From JBLNBU01 sp050260215 (GTDB lineage: Bacteria > Pseudomonadota > Alphaproteobacteria > Rhodospirillales > Magnetospirillaceae): a stretch of DNA of 8,763 bases. The notes below the pieces were generated by a model. It did no database searches. It was given only the letters and a program-made list of their open reading frames with translations, and was not told the origin of the DNA. Positions 1 through 8,087 of the stretch are shown one piece after another; position 1 is the first letter of the stretch; each line of letters begins with the position of its first letter. Where the stretch lies: NCBI GenBank assembly GCA_050260215.1, contig JBLNBU010000098.1, positions 1 through 8,763 of the forward strand, read 5' to 3'. Made by a program: the position numbers and the translations under genes.

Positions 1-315
1 CAGGTGCTGATGAACGTCATCGCCAACGCTGTCGACGCCATCGAGGACAAGGGCACCATCACCGTGCGCACCGCCACCGACGGCGACATGTTCCTGATCG
101 CGGTGAAGGACAGCGGCTGCGGCATCGCCCAGGACCACCTGGAACGCATCTTCGACCCGTTCTTCACCACCAAGCCGGTGGGGCAGGGGACGGGGCTGGG
201 GCTGTCGATTTCCTACGGCATCGTCCAGGCCCACCAGGGCCGCATCGAAGTCGACAGCGCCGTCGGCCAGGGCACCGAGGTGCGCGTGCTGATCCCCCTG
301 CACCTGAAACAGTGA
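1..315 (+). CDS. Sensor histidine kinase, C-terminal HATPase part (5' truncated by the window)
   Basis: The frame is open from the first base and ends in TGA at 313-315, so only the last 104 residues are seen. They form a complete HATPase_c ATP-binding domain. In window numbering it has an N box with N9 in NVIANAVDAI, a G1 box DSGCG (D37), an F box FDPFFTTK (51-58) and a G2 box GQGTGLGLS (61-69). The FFTTKPxGxGTGLGLSISYGIV style is that of NtrB/FixL-type kinases, which autophosphorylate on an upstream histidine and pass the phosphate to a response regulator. The sensor region, dimerisation domain and any membrane segments lie outside the window, so the signal is unknown. The protein ends right after the kinase core, with no C-terminal receiver. 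The next gene, which begins with a receiver domain, starts 7 nt downstream, so the two are likely co-transcribed partners (inference). Confidence 0.93.
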   Translation, partial: QVLMNVIANAVDAIEDKGTITVRTATDGDMFLIAVKDSGCGIAQDHLERIFDPFFTTKPVGQGTGLGLSISYGIVQAHQGRIEVDSAVGQGTEVRVLIPLHLKQ

Positions 316-322
316 GGACGCC

Positions 323-1921
323 ATGGCCACCAAGCCCAAGCCTGCCAAGGACTGCGTCCTCGTCGTCGACGACGAACCCCAGATCCTGACCGCCATTACC
401 GATCTGCTGGAAGACGAGTTCGCGGTGTGGACCGCCGGCGACGGCGAAAGCGCGCTTGAGATCCTGCGCGGCCAGGAAATGGCGGTGATCTTGTCGGACC
501 AGCGCATGCCGGGGCTGACGGGGGCCGAGTTCCTGGGCCGCGCCCGCGAGATCTCGGATGCCACCCGGGTGCTGGTCACCGGCTATTCCGACCTCGACGC
601 CCTGGTGCGCGCGGTGAACCTCGGCCAGATCCACGCTTACCTGTCCAAGCCGTGGAACCCGCTGGAGCTGAAGGTGGTGGTGCGCACCGCCGCCGAGCGC
701 TGGCGGCTGGGCCGTACGCTGGAGCACGAGCGCAGCGAGCTGCATGCGCTGATGGACAACATTCCCGATGCCATCTTCTTCAAGGACGCGGGCCTGCGCT
801 TCACCCGCGCCAACGGCCCCCAGGCGGCCATGCTGGGGGCCGAGCCGGCGGCGCTGCTGGGCCGGCGCCTGTCGGAGATCAATCCGGCCGCCACCGCCGA
901 GGAAGAGGCCGAGCGCGCGGTGATCGACCAGGGCCAGTCCATGGTCGACCGCGTCGAGCCGGTGGTGGCCGAGGACGGCTCAACCGCCTGGTACTCGATC
1001 ACCAAGGTGCCGGTGCGCGAAGGCGACGCGGTGACCGGCCTGGTGGGCATCGCCCGCGACGTGACCAAGCGCAAGCAGGCCGAGGACTTCCTGCGCCGCG
1101 CCCATGACGAGCTGCAGACCGCCGTCGACGAGCGTACCCGCTGGCTGCGCCAGGAGATCAAGCGCCGCACCGAGGCCGAGGAGGAGGCCCGCCGCGCCCG
1201 CGACGTCGCCGAGGCCGCCAGCCGGGCCAAGACCATCTTCCTGGCCAATATGAGCCACGAGCTGCGCACGCCGTTGAATGCCATCATCGGCTTCACCGAG
1301 CTGGCCTCGACCCTGATGGACGACAAGGAGTTGTCCCGCTACGGCGGCTATCTCGGCAACATCACCGAATCGGCCAACCACCTGCTGCGCGTCATCAACG
1401 ACATCCTCGACGTCTCGCGCATCGAGGTGGGGAAGGTCACCCTGCGCGAGACCGACGTCGACGTCAGCGAGGTGATCCAGGCGGCGCTCCGCCTTGTCGG
1501 GCCCACCGCCTCGACCAAGCGCCAGACGCTGGCCTTCCGCATCAGCCAGGGCTTTCCGGCGCTGAAAGCCGACGAGCGGCTGGTCAAGCAGATCCTGCTC
1601 AACATCGTCTCCAACGCCGTCAAGTTCACCCCCGAAGGCGGCCACGTTTCGGTGGCGGCCGACATGGACGGCGGCAGCATCACCATCGCGATCGAGGACG
1701 ACGGCTGCGGCATTTCGCCCGGCGACATCCCCATCGTGCTGCAGCCCTTCGGCCAGGTGGAGAACGCCATGACGCCCAAGCACGAAGGCACCGGCCTGGG
1801 CCTGCCGCTGGCCAAGGGCTTCATGGAACTGCACGGCGGCACCCTGTCGCTGGCCAGCGAGGTCGGCAACGGCACCCGCGTGGTGCTGACCTTCCCGTCG
1901 GTCAGGACGGTGGGCAAGTAA
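323..1921 (+). CDS. Hybrid response regulator / PAS / histidine kinase (REC-PAS-HisKA-HATPase_c)
   Basis: This is a 532-aa soluble protein with no signal peptide or hydrophobic segment. Residues 11-125 are a receiver: acidic pair D16/D17, phospho-acceptor D59 in SDQRMPG, T86 and K109 in SKPW, a pattern also common in RpfG-type receivers. Residues 138-255 are a PAS/PAC domain (ALMDNIPDAIFFKD to GIARDVTKRKQAE). A charged, probably coiled-coil linker (256-305) leads to HisKA with H312 in SHELRTPLNAIIGF. HATPase_c follows with N431, the G1 box around D459 (DDGCG), F476 and G2 GTGLGL (489-494). All catalytic residues are present. The start is ATG 323, with a GAGGA Shine-Dalgarno (314-318) overlapping the TGA of the upstream kinase gene. 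The receiver could accept phosphate from that kinase and control this kinase's own output (inference). No cognate DNA-binding regulator is in view; it may lie upstream. The PAS ligand cannot be predicted. Confidence 0.93.
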   Translation: MATKPKPAKDCVLVVDDEPQILTAITDLLEDEFAVWTAGDGESALEILRGQEMAVILSDQRMPGLTGAEFLGRAREISDATRVLVTGYSDLDALVRAVNLGQIHAYLSKPWNPLELKVVVRTAAERWRLGRTLEHERSELHALMDNIPDAIFFKDAGLRFTRANGPQAAMLGAEPAALLGRRLSEINPAATAEEEAERAVIDQGQSMVDRVEPVVAEDGSTAWYSITKVPVREGDAVTGLVGIARDVTKRKQAEDFLRRAHDELQTAVDERTRWLRQEIKRRTEAEEEARRARDVAEAASRAKTIFLANMSHELRTPLNAIIGFTELASTLMDDKELSRYGGYLGNITESANHLLRVINDILDVSRIEVGKVTLRETDVDVSEVIQAALRLVGPTASTKRQTLAFRISQGFPALKADERLVKQILLNIVSNAVKFTPEGGHVSVAADMDGGSITIAIEDDGCGISPGDIPIVLQPFGQVENAMTPKHEGTGLGLPLAKGFMELHGGTLSLASEVGNGTRVVLTFPSVRTVGK

Positions 1922-1924
1922 AGG

Positions 1925-1947
1925 ACCCCCGGGTCAAGCCCGGGGGT
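1925..1947. terminator. Perfect CCCGGG hairpin between convergent genes; probable bidirectional terminator and dispersed repeat
   Basis: The arms ACCCCCGGG (1925-1933) and CCCGGGGGT (1939-1947) are exact reverse complements with a 5-nt loop, TCAAG. The hairpin starts 3 nt after the TAA of the REC-PAS kinase and ends 13 nt before the TGA of the convergent MFS gene, which is the place expected for a shared terminator. Neither side has a real T tract; on the minus strand the stem is followed by CCTTTACTT. The core resembles a short palindrome often seen between genes in alphaproteobacteria, where spurious translations read PGLDPG or PGLTRG. Both peptides occur here in minus-strand frames. Confidence 0.65.
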
Positions 1948-1960
1948 GACGACTGCCGTC

Positions 1961-3139
1961 TCAATGCGGACCGGAGGTCCGCGCGCCCAGCCACACAACC
2001 GCCGCCAGCACCAGCAGCACCGGCACGGCCGACAGGGCGTTGACCGCCTGCCAGCCCAGCGTGTTCTGCACCGCGCCCGAGGCGAAGCTGGTGGTCGCCG
2101 TGGTGGTGAAGACCAGAAGGTCGTTCATGGCCTGGGTGCGGGCCTTTTCTTCCGGCCCGTGGGCGTCCAGGAGCAAGGTGGTGCCGCCGACGAAGGTGAA
2201 GTTCCAGCCGATGCCCAGCAGCACCAGCGCCACCCAGAAATTGGCGAAGGCGGTGCCGGCCAGGTTGACGCCCAGGCTGGCCAGCAGCAGCACCGCGCCG
2301 GTGCCGATCACCCGCAGCACGCCGAAGCGGCGGACCAGGTGGCCGGTGAAGAAGCTGGGGACGAACATGCCCAGCACGTGGGCGCGGATGACCTCGGTCG
2401 AGTCGGTGAAGCCGAAGCCGCAGCCGGCCATGGCCAGCGGGGTGGCCACCATCACCAGGTTCATCACCCCATAGCCGACCATGGCCGACAGCGCCGCGAC
2501 CATGAACACCGGCTGGCGGGCAATGGCCAGCACCGAGCGCCCGCCGCTGCGTGCTTCGGCCCGATGGGGGCGGGGAATGCGCACCAGCTGCAGCGCGACG
2601 ATGTTGAGCAGGCACAGGCCCGCCAGCGCTGCGTACGCCCCGGCATAGGTGACCGGCAGCGCCTCGGCGGTGCGCTGGGCCAGCTCTGGCCCCAGGAACC
2701 CCGCGACCACGCCGCCGGCCATGACATAGCTGATGGCGCGCGGCCGGAACTCGGGAGTGGCGGTGTCGGCGGCGGCGAAGCGCAGGTACTGGAAGAAGGC
2801 ATTGTGGACGCCGATGGGCACCGCCGCGGCGGCAAATCCCCAGAACGACCCCGACAGCAGCGCCCAGGCCGAGGCGCCGGCGCCCAGCACGCCGATGGCC
2901 TGGCCCAGGGTGAAGCCGGCGCGCCGCCCCAGCCGGCCCATGGCCAGCGAGGCGGGAACCGTGCTCAGCATCAGCGACAGGAAGGTCACGCCGAGCGGCA
3001 AGGTCGTCAGGTGCGGCGCCGGCGCCAAGGCCTTGCCGGCCAGGGCCACGACAGCGAACACCATCACCGACCCGCTCATGGACAAGGCCTGGCACGCGGC
3101 CAGGACCATGACGTTGCGGGTCTGGTGGGCGGCGTGCAT
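1961..3139 (-). CDS. Major facilitator superfamily (MFS) transporter, substrate unknown
   Basis: This is a 392-aa integral membrane protein with many hydrophobic segments, consistent with about 12 TM helices and the usual MFS length. A motif-A-like GRLGRRAG (68-75) sits between predicted TM2 and TM3, and a second basic loop, GHLVRRFG (266-273), at the matching place in the second half. The central loop is the basic stretch around 188-204 (RIPRPHRAEARSGGR). A conserved-looking segment YLRFAAADTATPEFRPRAIS (118-137) may help subfamily assignment. I cannot name the substrate; drug, sugar or vitamin export or import all remain possible. The start is fixed at ATG 3139, because the codon just before it is an in-frame TAG. 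No clear Shine-Dalgarno is visible. The gene lies 65 nt downstream of parC on the same strand, so it may be read through from parC. It converges on the histidine kinase gene. Confidence 0.88.
   Translation of the reverse strand: MHAAHQTRNVMVLAACQALSMSGSVMVFAVVALAGKALAPAPHLTTLPLGVTFLSLMLSTVPASLAMGRLGRRAGFTLGQAIGVLGAGASAWALLSGSFWGFAAAAVPIGVHNAFFQYLRFAAADTATPEFRPRAISYVMAGGVVAGFLGPELAQRTAEALPVTYAGAYAALAGLCLLNIVALQLVRIPRPHRAEARSGGRSVLAIARQPVFMVAALSAMVGYGVMNLVMVATPLAMAGCGFGFTDSTEVIRAHVLGMFVPSFFTGHLVRRFGVLRVIGTGAVLLLASLGVNLAGTAFANFWVALVLLGIGWNFTFVGGTTLLLDAHGPEEKARTQAMNDLLVFTTTATTSFASGAVQNTLGWQAVNALSAVPVLLVLAAVVWLGARTSGPH
1966..1982 (-). other. Short hairpin in the last codons of the MFS gene
   Basis: GCGGACC (1966-1972) and GGTCCGC (1976-1982) are perfect reverse complements around a 3-nt loop. 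The hairpin lies in the codons for the final residues (ARTSGP) just before the TGA, and about 20 nt before the CCCGGG hairpin in the direction of MFS transcription. The two stem-loops in tandem could together stop transcription or protect the 3' end of the mRNA. This is inference from position. Confidence 0.4.
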
Positions 3140-3166
3140 CTAGGCGCCCATTGAGGGGGCGGCCAA

Positions 3167-3181
3167 GCAGGCGGAGCCTGC
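3167..3181 (-). terminator. Short hairpin in the parC–MFS intergenic gap, weak terminator or attenuator candidate
   Basis: GCAGGC (3167-3172) and GCCTGC (3176-3181) pair perfectly around a 3-nt loop, inside the 65-nt gap after the parC stop (3205). In the direction of transcription the stem is followed by TTGGCC, not by a T run, so intrinsic termination would be weak. It may only reduce read-through into the MFS gene. The rest of the gap shows no good sigma-70 promoter. Confidence 0.35.
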
Positions 3182-3204
3182 GCCCGGCGAGGGACAAGAC
3201 ATCG

Positions 3205-5439
<2,235 letters not shown>

Positions 5440-5465
5440 CGGGAACCCCACAACAGAACCAACAT

Positions 5466-5493
5466 ATAGTACCCTAAGGCCGGAAACGGTCAA
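5466..5493 (-). promoter_or_regulatory. Sigma-70-type promoter of parC
   Basis: Read on the minus strand, a -35 box TTGACC (5493-5488, 5 of 6 consensus) and a -10 box TACTAT (5471-5466, 4 of 6) are separated by 16 nt. Transcription would start near 5459, giving a leader of about 20 nt before the parC ATG at 5439. The -35 lies in the last codons of recO and the -10 begins 3 nt past the first base of its stop region (TAG 5476-5474). This suggests that parC can be expressed independently of the recO operon. Confidence 0.6.
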
Positions 5494-6178
5494 CCAGTCG
5501 TGAGCGGGCCGCCGGCATGGCCCCATGCAGCACGTGGCGGTCGAGGAAGAAGGCGGCCAGGGCAAGGCCGTCCAGGATCTGCCGCGCGTCGCCCTCGCCG
5601 CCTTCGGTCAGGAAGCGGGGCAGGGGCAGCAGCTTGTCGGCCCAGGGCTGGCCGGCGGCGCGGCTGACGGCGCGGCCGGTCTTGGGGCTGACCCAGGCCA
5701 GGTCGTCGGTGGTCCCGGTGGCGGCGCAGGCGGTCAGGTCCAGCCCGAAGCCCAGGTCGCGCAGCAGCGCCAATTCCCAGTGGACGTAGATGCTGGCCCA
5801 CGACTCGGCGGCCAGGCCTTCCAGCAGCGCGGCCAGGGCGGCATAGGCGGCGGGGTGGGGCTGGCGTTCGGGCAGAGCGGCCTCGGACAGGGCGCAGGCG
5901 CTGGCAAGCGCCGCCAGCCGCACCGGGTCGTCCATCAGCGCCCCGGCATGGTCGCGCACCAGCTCGCACTTGTAGGTGCCCAGCTGCTCGGGCAGGCGGC
6001 CGCGCCAGTCGGCACGCAGCTGGTTGCCCGGCTGCAGCACGCCGCGGTTGGCCTTGCCGCTTGCACCGTGGACCAGGCCGGGATGGCGCCCGTGGGCCCG
6101 TGTCAGCAGGCTGGCGACCGCGGCGTTCTCGCCATGGCGGCGCAGGGCCAGCACGATGGCCTCGTCGCTCCACTCCAT
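5474..6178 (-). CDS. recO: DNA repair protein RecO
   Basis: RecO is a mediator of the RecFOR pathway. It binds single-stranded DNA and SSB, and with RecR helps load RecA at gaps. This 234-aa protein has the normal length. Residues 1-78 form the N-terminal OB fold (EAIVLALRRHGENAAVASLLTRAHGRHPGLVHGASGK, then LQPGNQLRADWRGRLPEQLGTYKCEL). The C-terminal helical domain includes WELALLRDLGFGLDLTACAATGTTDDLAWVSPKTGRAV (134-171) and PWADKLLPLPRFL. The four-cysteine zinc motif of some RecO proteins is absent (only C151 in that region), as I recall for many alphaproteobacterial members. ATG 6178 follows the TGA of the upstream small gene after one base (TGACATG), so translation is probably coupled. 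No strong Shine-Dalgarno is seen. parC follows 34 nt downstream with its own promoter. Confidence 0.94.
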   Translation of the reverse strand: MEWSDEAIVLALRRHGENAAVASLLTRAHGRHPGLVHGASGKANRGVLQPGNQLRADWRGRLPEQLGTYKCELVRDHAGALMDDPVRLAALASACALSEAALPERQPHPAAYAALAALLEGLAAESWASIYVHWELALLRDLGFGLDLTACAATGTTDDLAWVSPKTGRAVSRAAGQPWADKLLPLPRFLTEGGEGDARQILDGLALAAFFLDRHVLHGAMPAARSRLVDRFRP

Positions 6179-6179
6179 G

Positions 6180-6386
6180 TCAGGAGCCGCCCCACATGAA
6201 CAGCGCGGTGCCGGCCAGCGCCAGGCCCAGCCCGCCTGCGGCGATGGGCACCGCCCAGCGGTCGATGGGTGGCGGCGGATCGATGGCGATGTCCCAGGCG
6301 CCCTTGCGCACCCGGTGCATCAGCACCGCCACCAGGGCGATGGTGCCCAGCCAGATGAGGACGAGGCCGAGGGAACGGGGCGACAT
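6180..6386 (-). CDS. Small two-TM membrane protein encoded just upstream of recO, function unknown
   Basis: This 68-residue ORF is not a family I can name. Two hydrophobic helices are clear: about residues 5-23 (LGLVLIWLGTIALVAVLM) and 45-65 (AVPIAAGGLGLALAGTALFMW). They are joined by a short loop with a basic start (HRVRKG, 24-29) and a proline run (DPPPPIDRW, 36-44). Support for its being real: a hydropathy pattern that makes sense end to end, and a TGA only one base from the recO ATG, as in a translationally coupled pair. The ATG at 6386 comes directly before TM1. No Shine-Dalgarno is visible. A TACACT that could serve as a -10 box ends 6 nt before the ATG, which would make the mRNA nearly leaderless; a matching -35 box is poor. 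Function is unknown; a link to RecO is only positional. Confidence 0.75.
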   Translation of the reverse strand: MSPRSLGLVLIWLGTIALVAVLMHRVRKGAWDIAIDPPPPIDRWAVPIAAGGLGLALAGTALFMWGGS

Positions 6387-6405
6387 GAATACAGTGTAGA
6401 CGCGA

Positions 6406-6433
6406 GGAGCGCGGACCTCCAGGCCCGCGCTCC
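6406..6433 (-). terminator. Strong hairpin after the MCP gene, likely terminator
   Basis: On the minus strand GGAGCGCGGGCC (6433-6422), loop TGGA and GGTCCGCGCTCC (6417-6406) form a 12-bp stem with a single G-U pair, starting 16 nt after the MCP stop. No T run follows on that strand. On the plus strand the same stem has an A-C mismatch, but it is followed by CTTTGCATTTTTT (6434-6446). Since the only genes here are on the minus strand, I read it as the 3' end of the MCP transcript, separating it from the small-protein–recO operon. Confidence 0.6.
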
Positions 6434-6449
6434 CTTTGCATTTTTTGCG

Positions 6450-7784
6450 TCAGTGTCCGCTGCGGATGTCGGTGACGAAGCGGTCGACCTGGCGGCCCAG
6501 GGTGTCGGAGTTGCGCGACAGGGCCACGGCCGAGTCCAGCACCTCGCGGGCGGCGATGCCGGTCTGCTGGGCGGCGTTGCTGACGCGGGCGATGGTGGCG
6601 GTGACCTCGGTGGTGCCCATGGCGGCCTGTTGGACGTTACGGGCGATCTCGGCGGTGGCCGCACCCTGTTCCTCGACCGCGGCGGCGATGGATCCGGCGA
6701 TCTCGTTGATCTGGCCGATGGTGCCGGCGATGCCGCCGATGGCGCCGACCGCCTCCTTGGTGGCGTTCTGCACCGCGGCGATCTGGGCGGCGATCTCCTC
6801 GGTGGCCTTGCCGGTCTGGTTGGCAAGGCTTTTCACCTCGTTGGCCACGACCGCGAAGCCCTTGCCGGCATCACCGGCCCTGGCCGCCTCGATGGTGGCG
6901 TTCAAGGCCAGCAGGTTGGTCTGGCTGGCGATGTCGTTGATCAGCTTGACCACATCGCCGATGCGGGCGGCGGCCAGGCTCAGGCTCTGGACCATCTTGT
7001 TGGTGCGGTCGGCCTCCTCGCGGGCGTTCGAGGCGATGCGGGCCGAATCAGCGACCTGGCGACTGATCTCACTGATGGACGACGACAGCTCCTCGGCGGC
7101 GGCGGCGACGGTCTGGATGTTGGTGGTGGCCTCTTCCGCCGCGGCGGCGACGGTGGTCGACTGCACCGAGGTTTCCTCGGCGTTGGCCGACATGGTCTTG
7201 GCCACGCCTTCCAGCTGGGTGGCGGAGGCGGCGACGCCGCCGACCAGGCCCTTGACCTCGCGTTCGAACACGTCGGCCTTGGCGCCCAGCTCGCGGGCGA
7301 TGATGGCGGCAGTGTTGGTCTCGATATAGACCGAGGTCGCCAGGTCCATGTCCAGGAAGGCAGCCTTGTTGACCGCGGCGATGACCTTGGCCAGCCGCTC
7401 GGGCTTCTTGCGGTAGTGCTGGGTGGCCAGCTCGACGACCGCGTTGAGCACGAAGCAGTAGCCGGCGGTGTACCAGCGCGGTTCCAGCCCGACCCGCTGG
7501 TGGACCTTGCCGATCTCGGTGACGTTGGCGAAGTAGCGGTCGTCGAAGTTGCCGGCGAACACGCTTTCCAGCCAGTGGCGCTTCTGCATGTCGCGGGCAT
7601 GGCGCATGCTCTCGGGGCTGCCGAACAGGCCGGCGGTGGCCGGGGTCGTCTGGATGTGGCGATAGAACGCATCCAGCATGCCGTCCAGCCGAGGGGCCAG
7701 CACCTCGCGGAATTCCCGTAAAGCCTGTCGGGTTTCGTCGTCGATTTGAAGGAAGGCGATGCGTCCGGCGCGGTCGAGGTCCAT
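6450..7784 (-). CDS. Globin-coupled methyl-accepting chemotaxis protein (HemAT-like aerotaxis transducer)
   Basis: This is a 444-aa soluble chemoreceptor with no TM segment. Residues about 10-175 form a protoglobin sensor domain. LDAFYRHIQ places Y41 at the distal tyrosine (Y70 in Bacillus HemAT), and IGKVHQRVGLEPRWYTAGY gives the proximal heme ligand H95 in the usual HxRxGLxPxWY signature. Residues about 190-440 are the MCP signalling coiled coil. The highly conserved hairpin tip is DIASQTNLLALNATIEAARAGDAGKGFAVVANEVKSLA (284-321), which binds CheW and CheA; flanking Glu/Gln-rich helices are possible methylation sites. There is no C-terminal NWETF-type CheR tether. Oxygen (or NO/CO) binding to heme would modulate CheA and so flagellar behaviour; the ligand is inferred from HemAT. 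ATG 7784 is preceded by GGAAAG (7796-7791) with 6-nt spacing. The gene appears to be a single transcription unit; no other che genes are in view. Confidence 0.93.
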   Translation of the reverse strand: MDLDRAGRIAFLQIDDETRQALREFREVLAPRLDGMLDAFYRHIQTTPATAGLFGSPESMRHARDMQKRHWLESVFAGNFDDRYFANVTEIGKVHQRVGLEPRWYTAGYCFVLNAVVELATQHYRKKPERLAKVIAAVNKAAFLDMDLATSVYIETNTAAIIARELGAKADVFEREVKGLVGGVAASATQLEGVAKTMSANAEETSVQSTTVAAAAEEATTNIQTVAAAAEELSSSISEISRQVADSARIASNAREEADRTNKMVQSLSLAAARIGDVVKLINDIASQTNLLALNATIEAARAGDAGKGFAVVANEVKSLANQTGKATEEIAAQIAAVQNATKEAVGAIGGIAGTIGQINEIAGSIAAAVEEQGAATAEIARNVQQAAMGTTEVTATIARVSNAAQQTGIAAREVLDSAVALSRNSDTLGRQVDRFVTDIRSGH

Positions 7785-7790
7785 GTCTAT

Positions 7791-7796
7791 CTTTCC
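7791..7796 (-). promoter_or_regulatory. Ribosome binding site of the MCP gene
   Basis: GGAAAG on the minus strand lies 6 nt before ATG 7784 and supports this start. It is one of the few clear Shine-Dalgarno sequences in the window. Confidence 0.55.
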
Positions 7797-7820
7797 GTCC
7801 CCAAACTGAAAGCTCGTCGG

Positions 7821-7849
7821 ACTATGTCCCAGTTGCGAATCGGTTTCAA
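7821..7849 (-). promoter_or_regulatory. Candidate sigma-70 promoter of the globin-coupled MCP gene
   Basis: On the minus strand TTGAAA (7849-7844, 5 of 6 to consensus), a 17-nt spacer and CATAGT (7826-7821, 4 of 6) lie 37 nt upstream of the MCP ATG. A start near 7814 would give a leader of about 30 nt that carries the GGAAAG ribosome site. A flagellar sigma-28 pattern (TAAA-N15-GCCGATAA) was looked for and is not present in good form. Confidence 0.5.
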
Positions 7850-8013
7850 TACTTTCGAGTACGACGAAGTAGACTTTTGTCGGAGGTGCTTAACCTAAGG
7901 TTTTGACGTTCAGGCCGTCCGTTCACTTGCCGGCGGCGGTGTGGCCGGGGATTGCATCGGATGGCGCGGCGCACGATCTGGAAGGGTTGCCGCACCCCGG
8001 CTTTTCCCTGTTT

Positions 8014-8052
8014 CGTCGGAAGCGACTGTGCTATAGACAGTCCCTTCCGGCG
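8014..8052. repeat. Long near-perfect inverted repeat upstream of tRNA-Leu
   Basis: Two 16-nt arms (8014-8029 and 8037-8052) face each other around a 7-nt centre, GCTATAG. Fourteen of 16 positions are Watson-Crick pairs, one is T-G and one is a C-C mismatch (8023/8043). The inner 6 bp (GACTGT/ACAGTC) and the next block (CGGAAG/CTTCCG) are perfect. The centre contains the best -10 box for the tRNA. It may be an operator, a cruciform or a transcribed hairpin; there is no T tract for a terminator. Confidence 0.75.
8032..8037 (+). promoter_or_regulatory. -10 box of the probable tRNA-Leu promoter
   Basis: TATAGA (5 of 6 to TATAAT) in the context GTGCTATAGACAG is the best plus-strand -10 before the tRNA. 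It implies a start near 8044 and a 5' leader of about 44 nt to be removed by RNase P. The -35 region (about 8009-8014, TGTTTC) is a poor match. The box sits at the centre of the inverted repeat. Confidence 0.5.
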
Positions 8053-8087
8053 GGGCGACCCCTCGGGCGTGGCACCTCATTGCCCAT

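Larger units (their letters stand above)
7785..8087. other. 303-bp intergenic region between the divergent MCP gene and tRNA-Leu
   Basis: I see no convincing protein gene here. Short open frames on both strands run into the tRNA and are spurious. The left third holds the MCP ribosome site and promoter and is more AT-rich than its surroundings. At 7892-7902 is an 11-bp palindrome, AACCTAAGGTT. The centre (about 7910-8010) has nothing I can assign. The right part holds the long inverted repeat and the tRNA -10 box. Confidence 0.6.

Noticed and set aside
1902..3197. Minus-strand 431-aa frame overlapping the MFS gene in another phase
   Set aside because: Arg/Gly/Pro-rich shadow. The 392-aa frame has the hydropathy of a real transporter.
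5440..5565. 42-residue N-terminal extension of ParC from ATG 5565
   Set aside because: It lies inside recO, covers the parC promoter, and has no family-like sequence before MTNPVAAGEIRETPL.
5976..7721. Plus-strand 581-aa open frame, Gly/Asp/Leu-rich
   Set aside because: It is the complement of the MCP gene, the small gene and recO. Low-complexity composition and high GC explain its length.
7785..7900. Flagellar sigma-28 promoter for the MCP gene
   Set aside because: Only partial matches (ACCGATTC) without a TAAA at the right spacing. The TTGAAA-N17-CATAGT match is better.
7903..7931. Plus-strand TTGACG as a -35 box for the tRNA
   Set aside because: No -10-like hexamer occurs 15-19 nt downstream, and it lies more than 150 nt before the tRNA.
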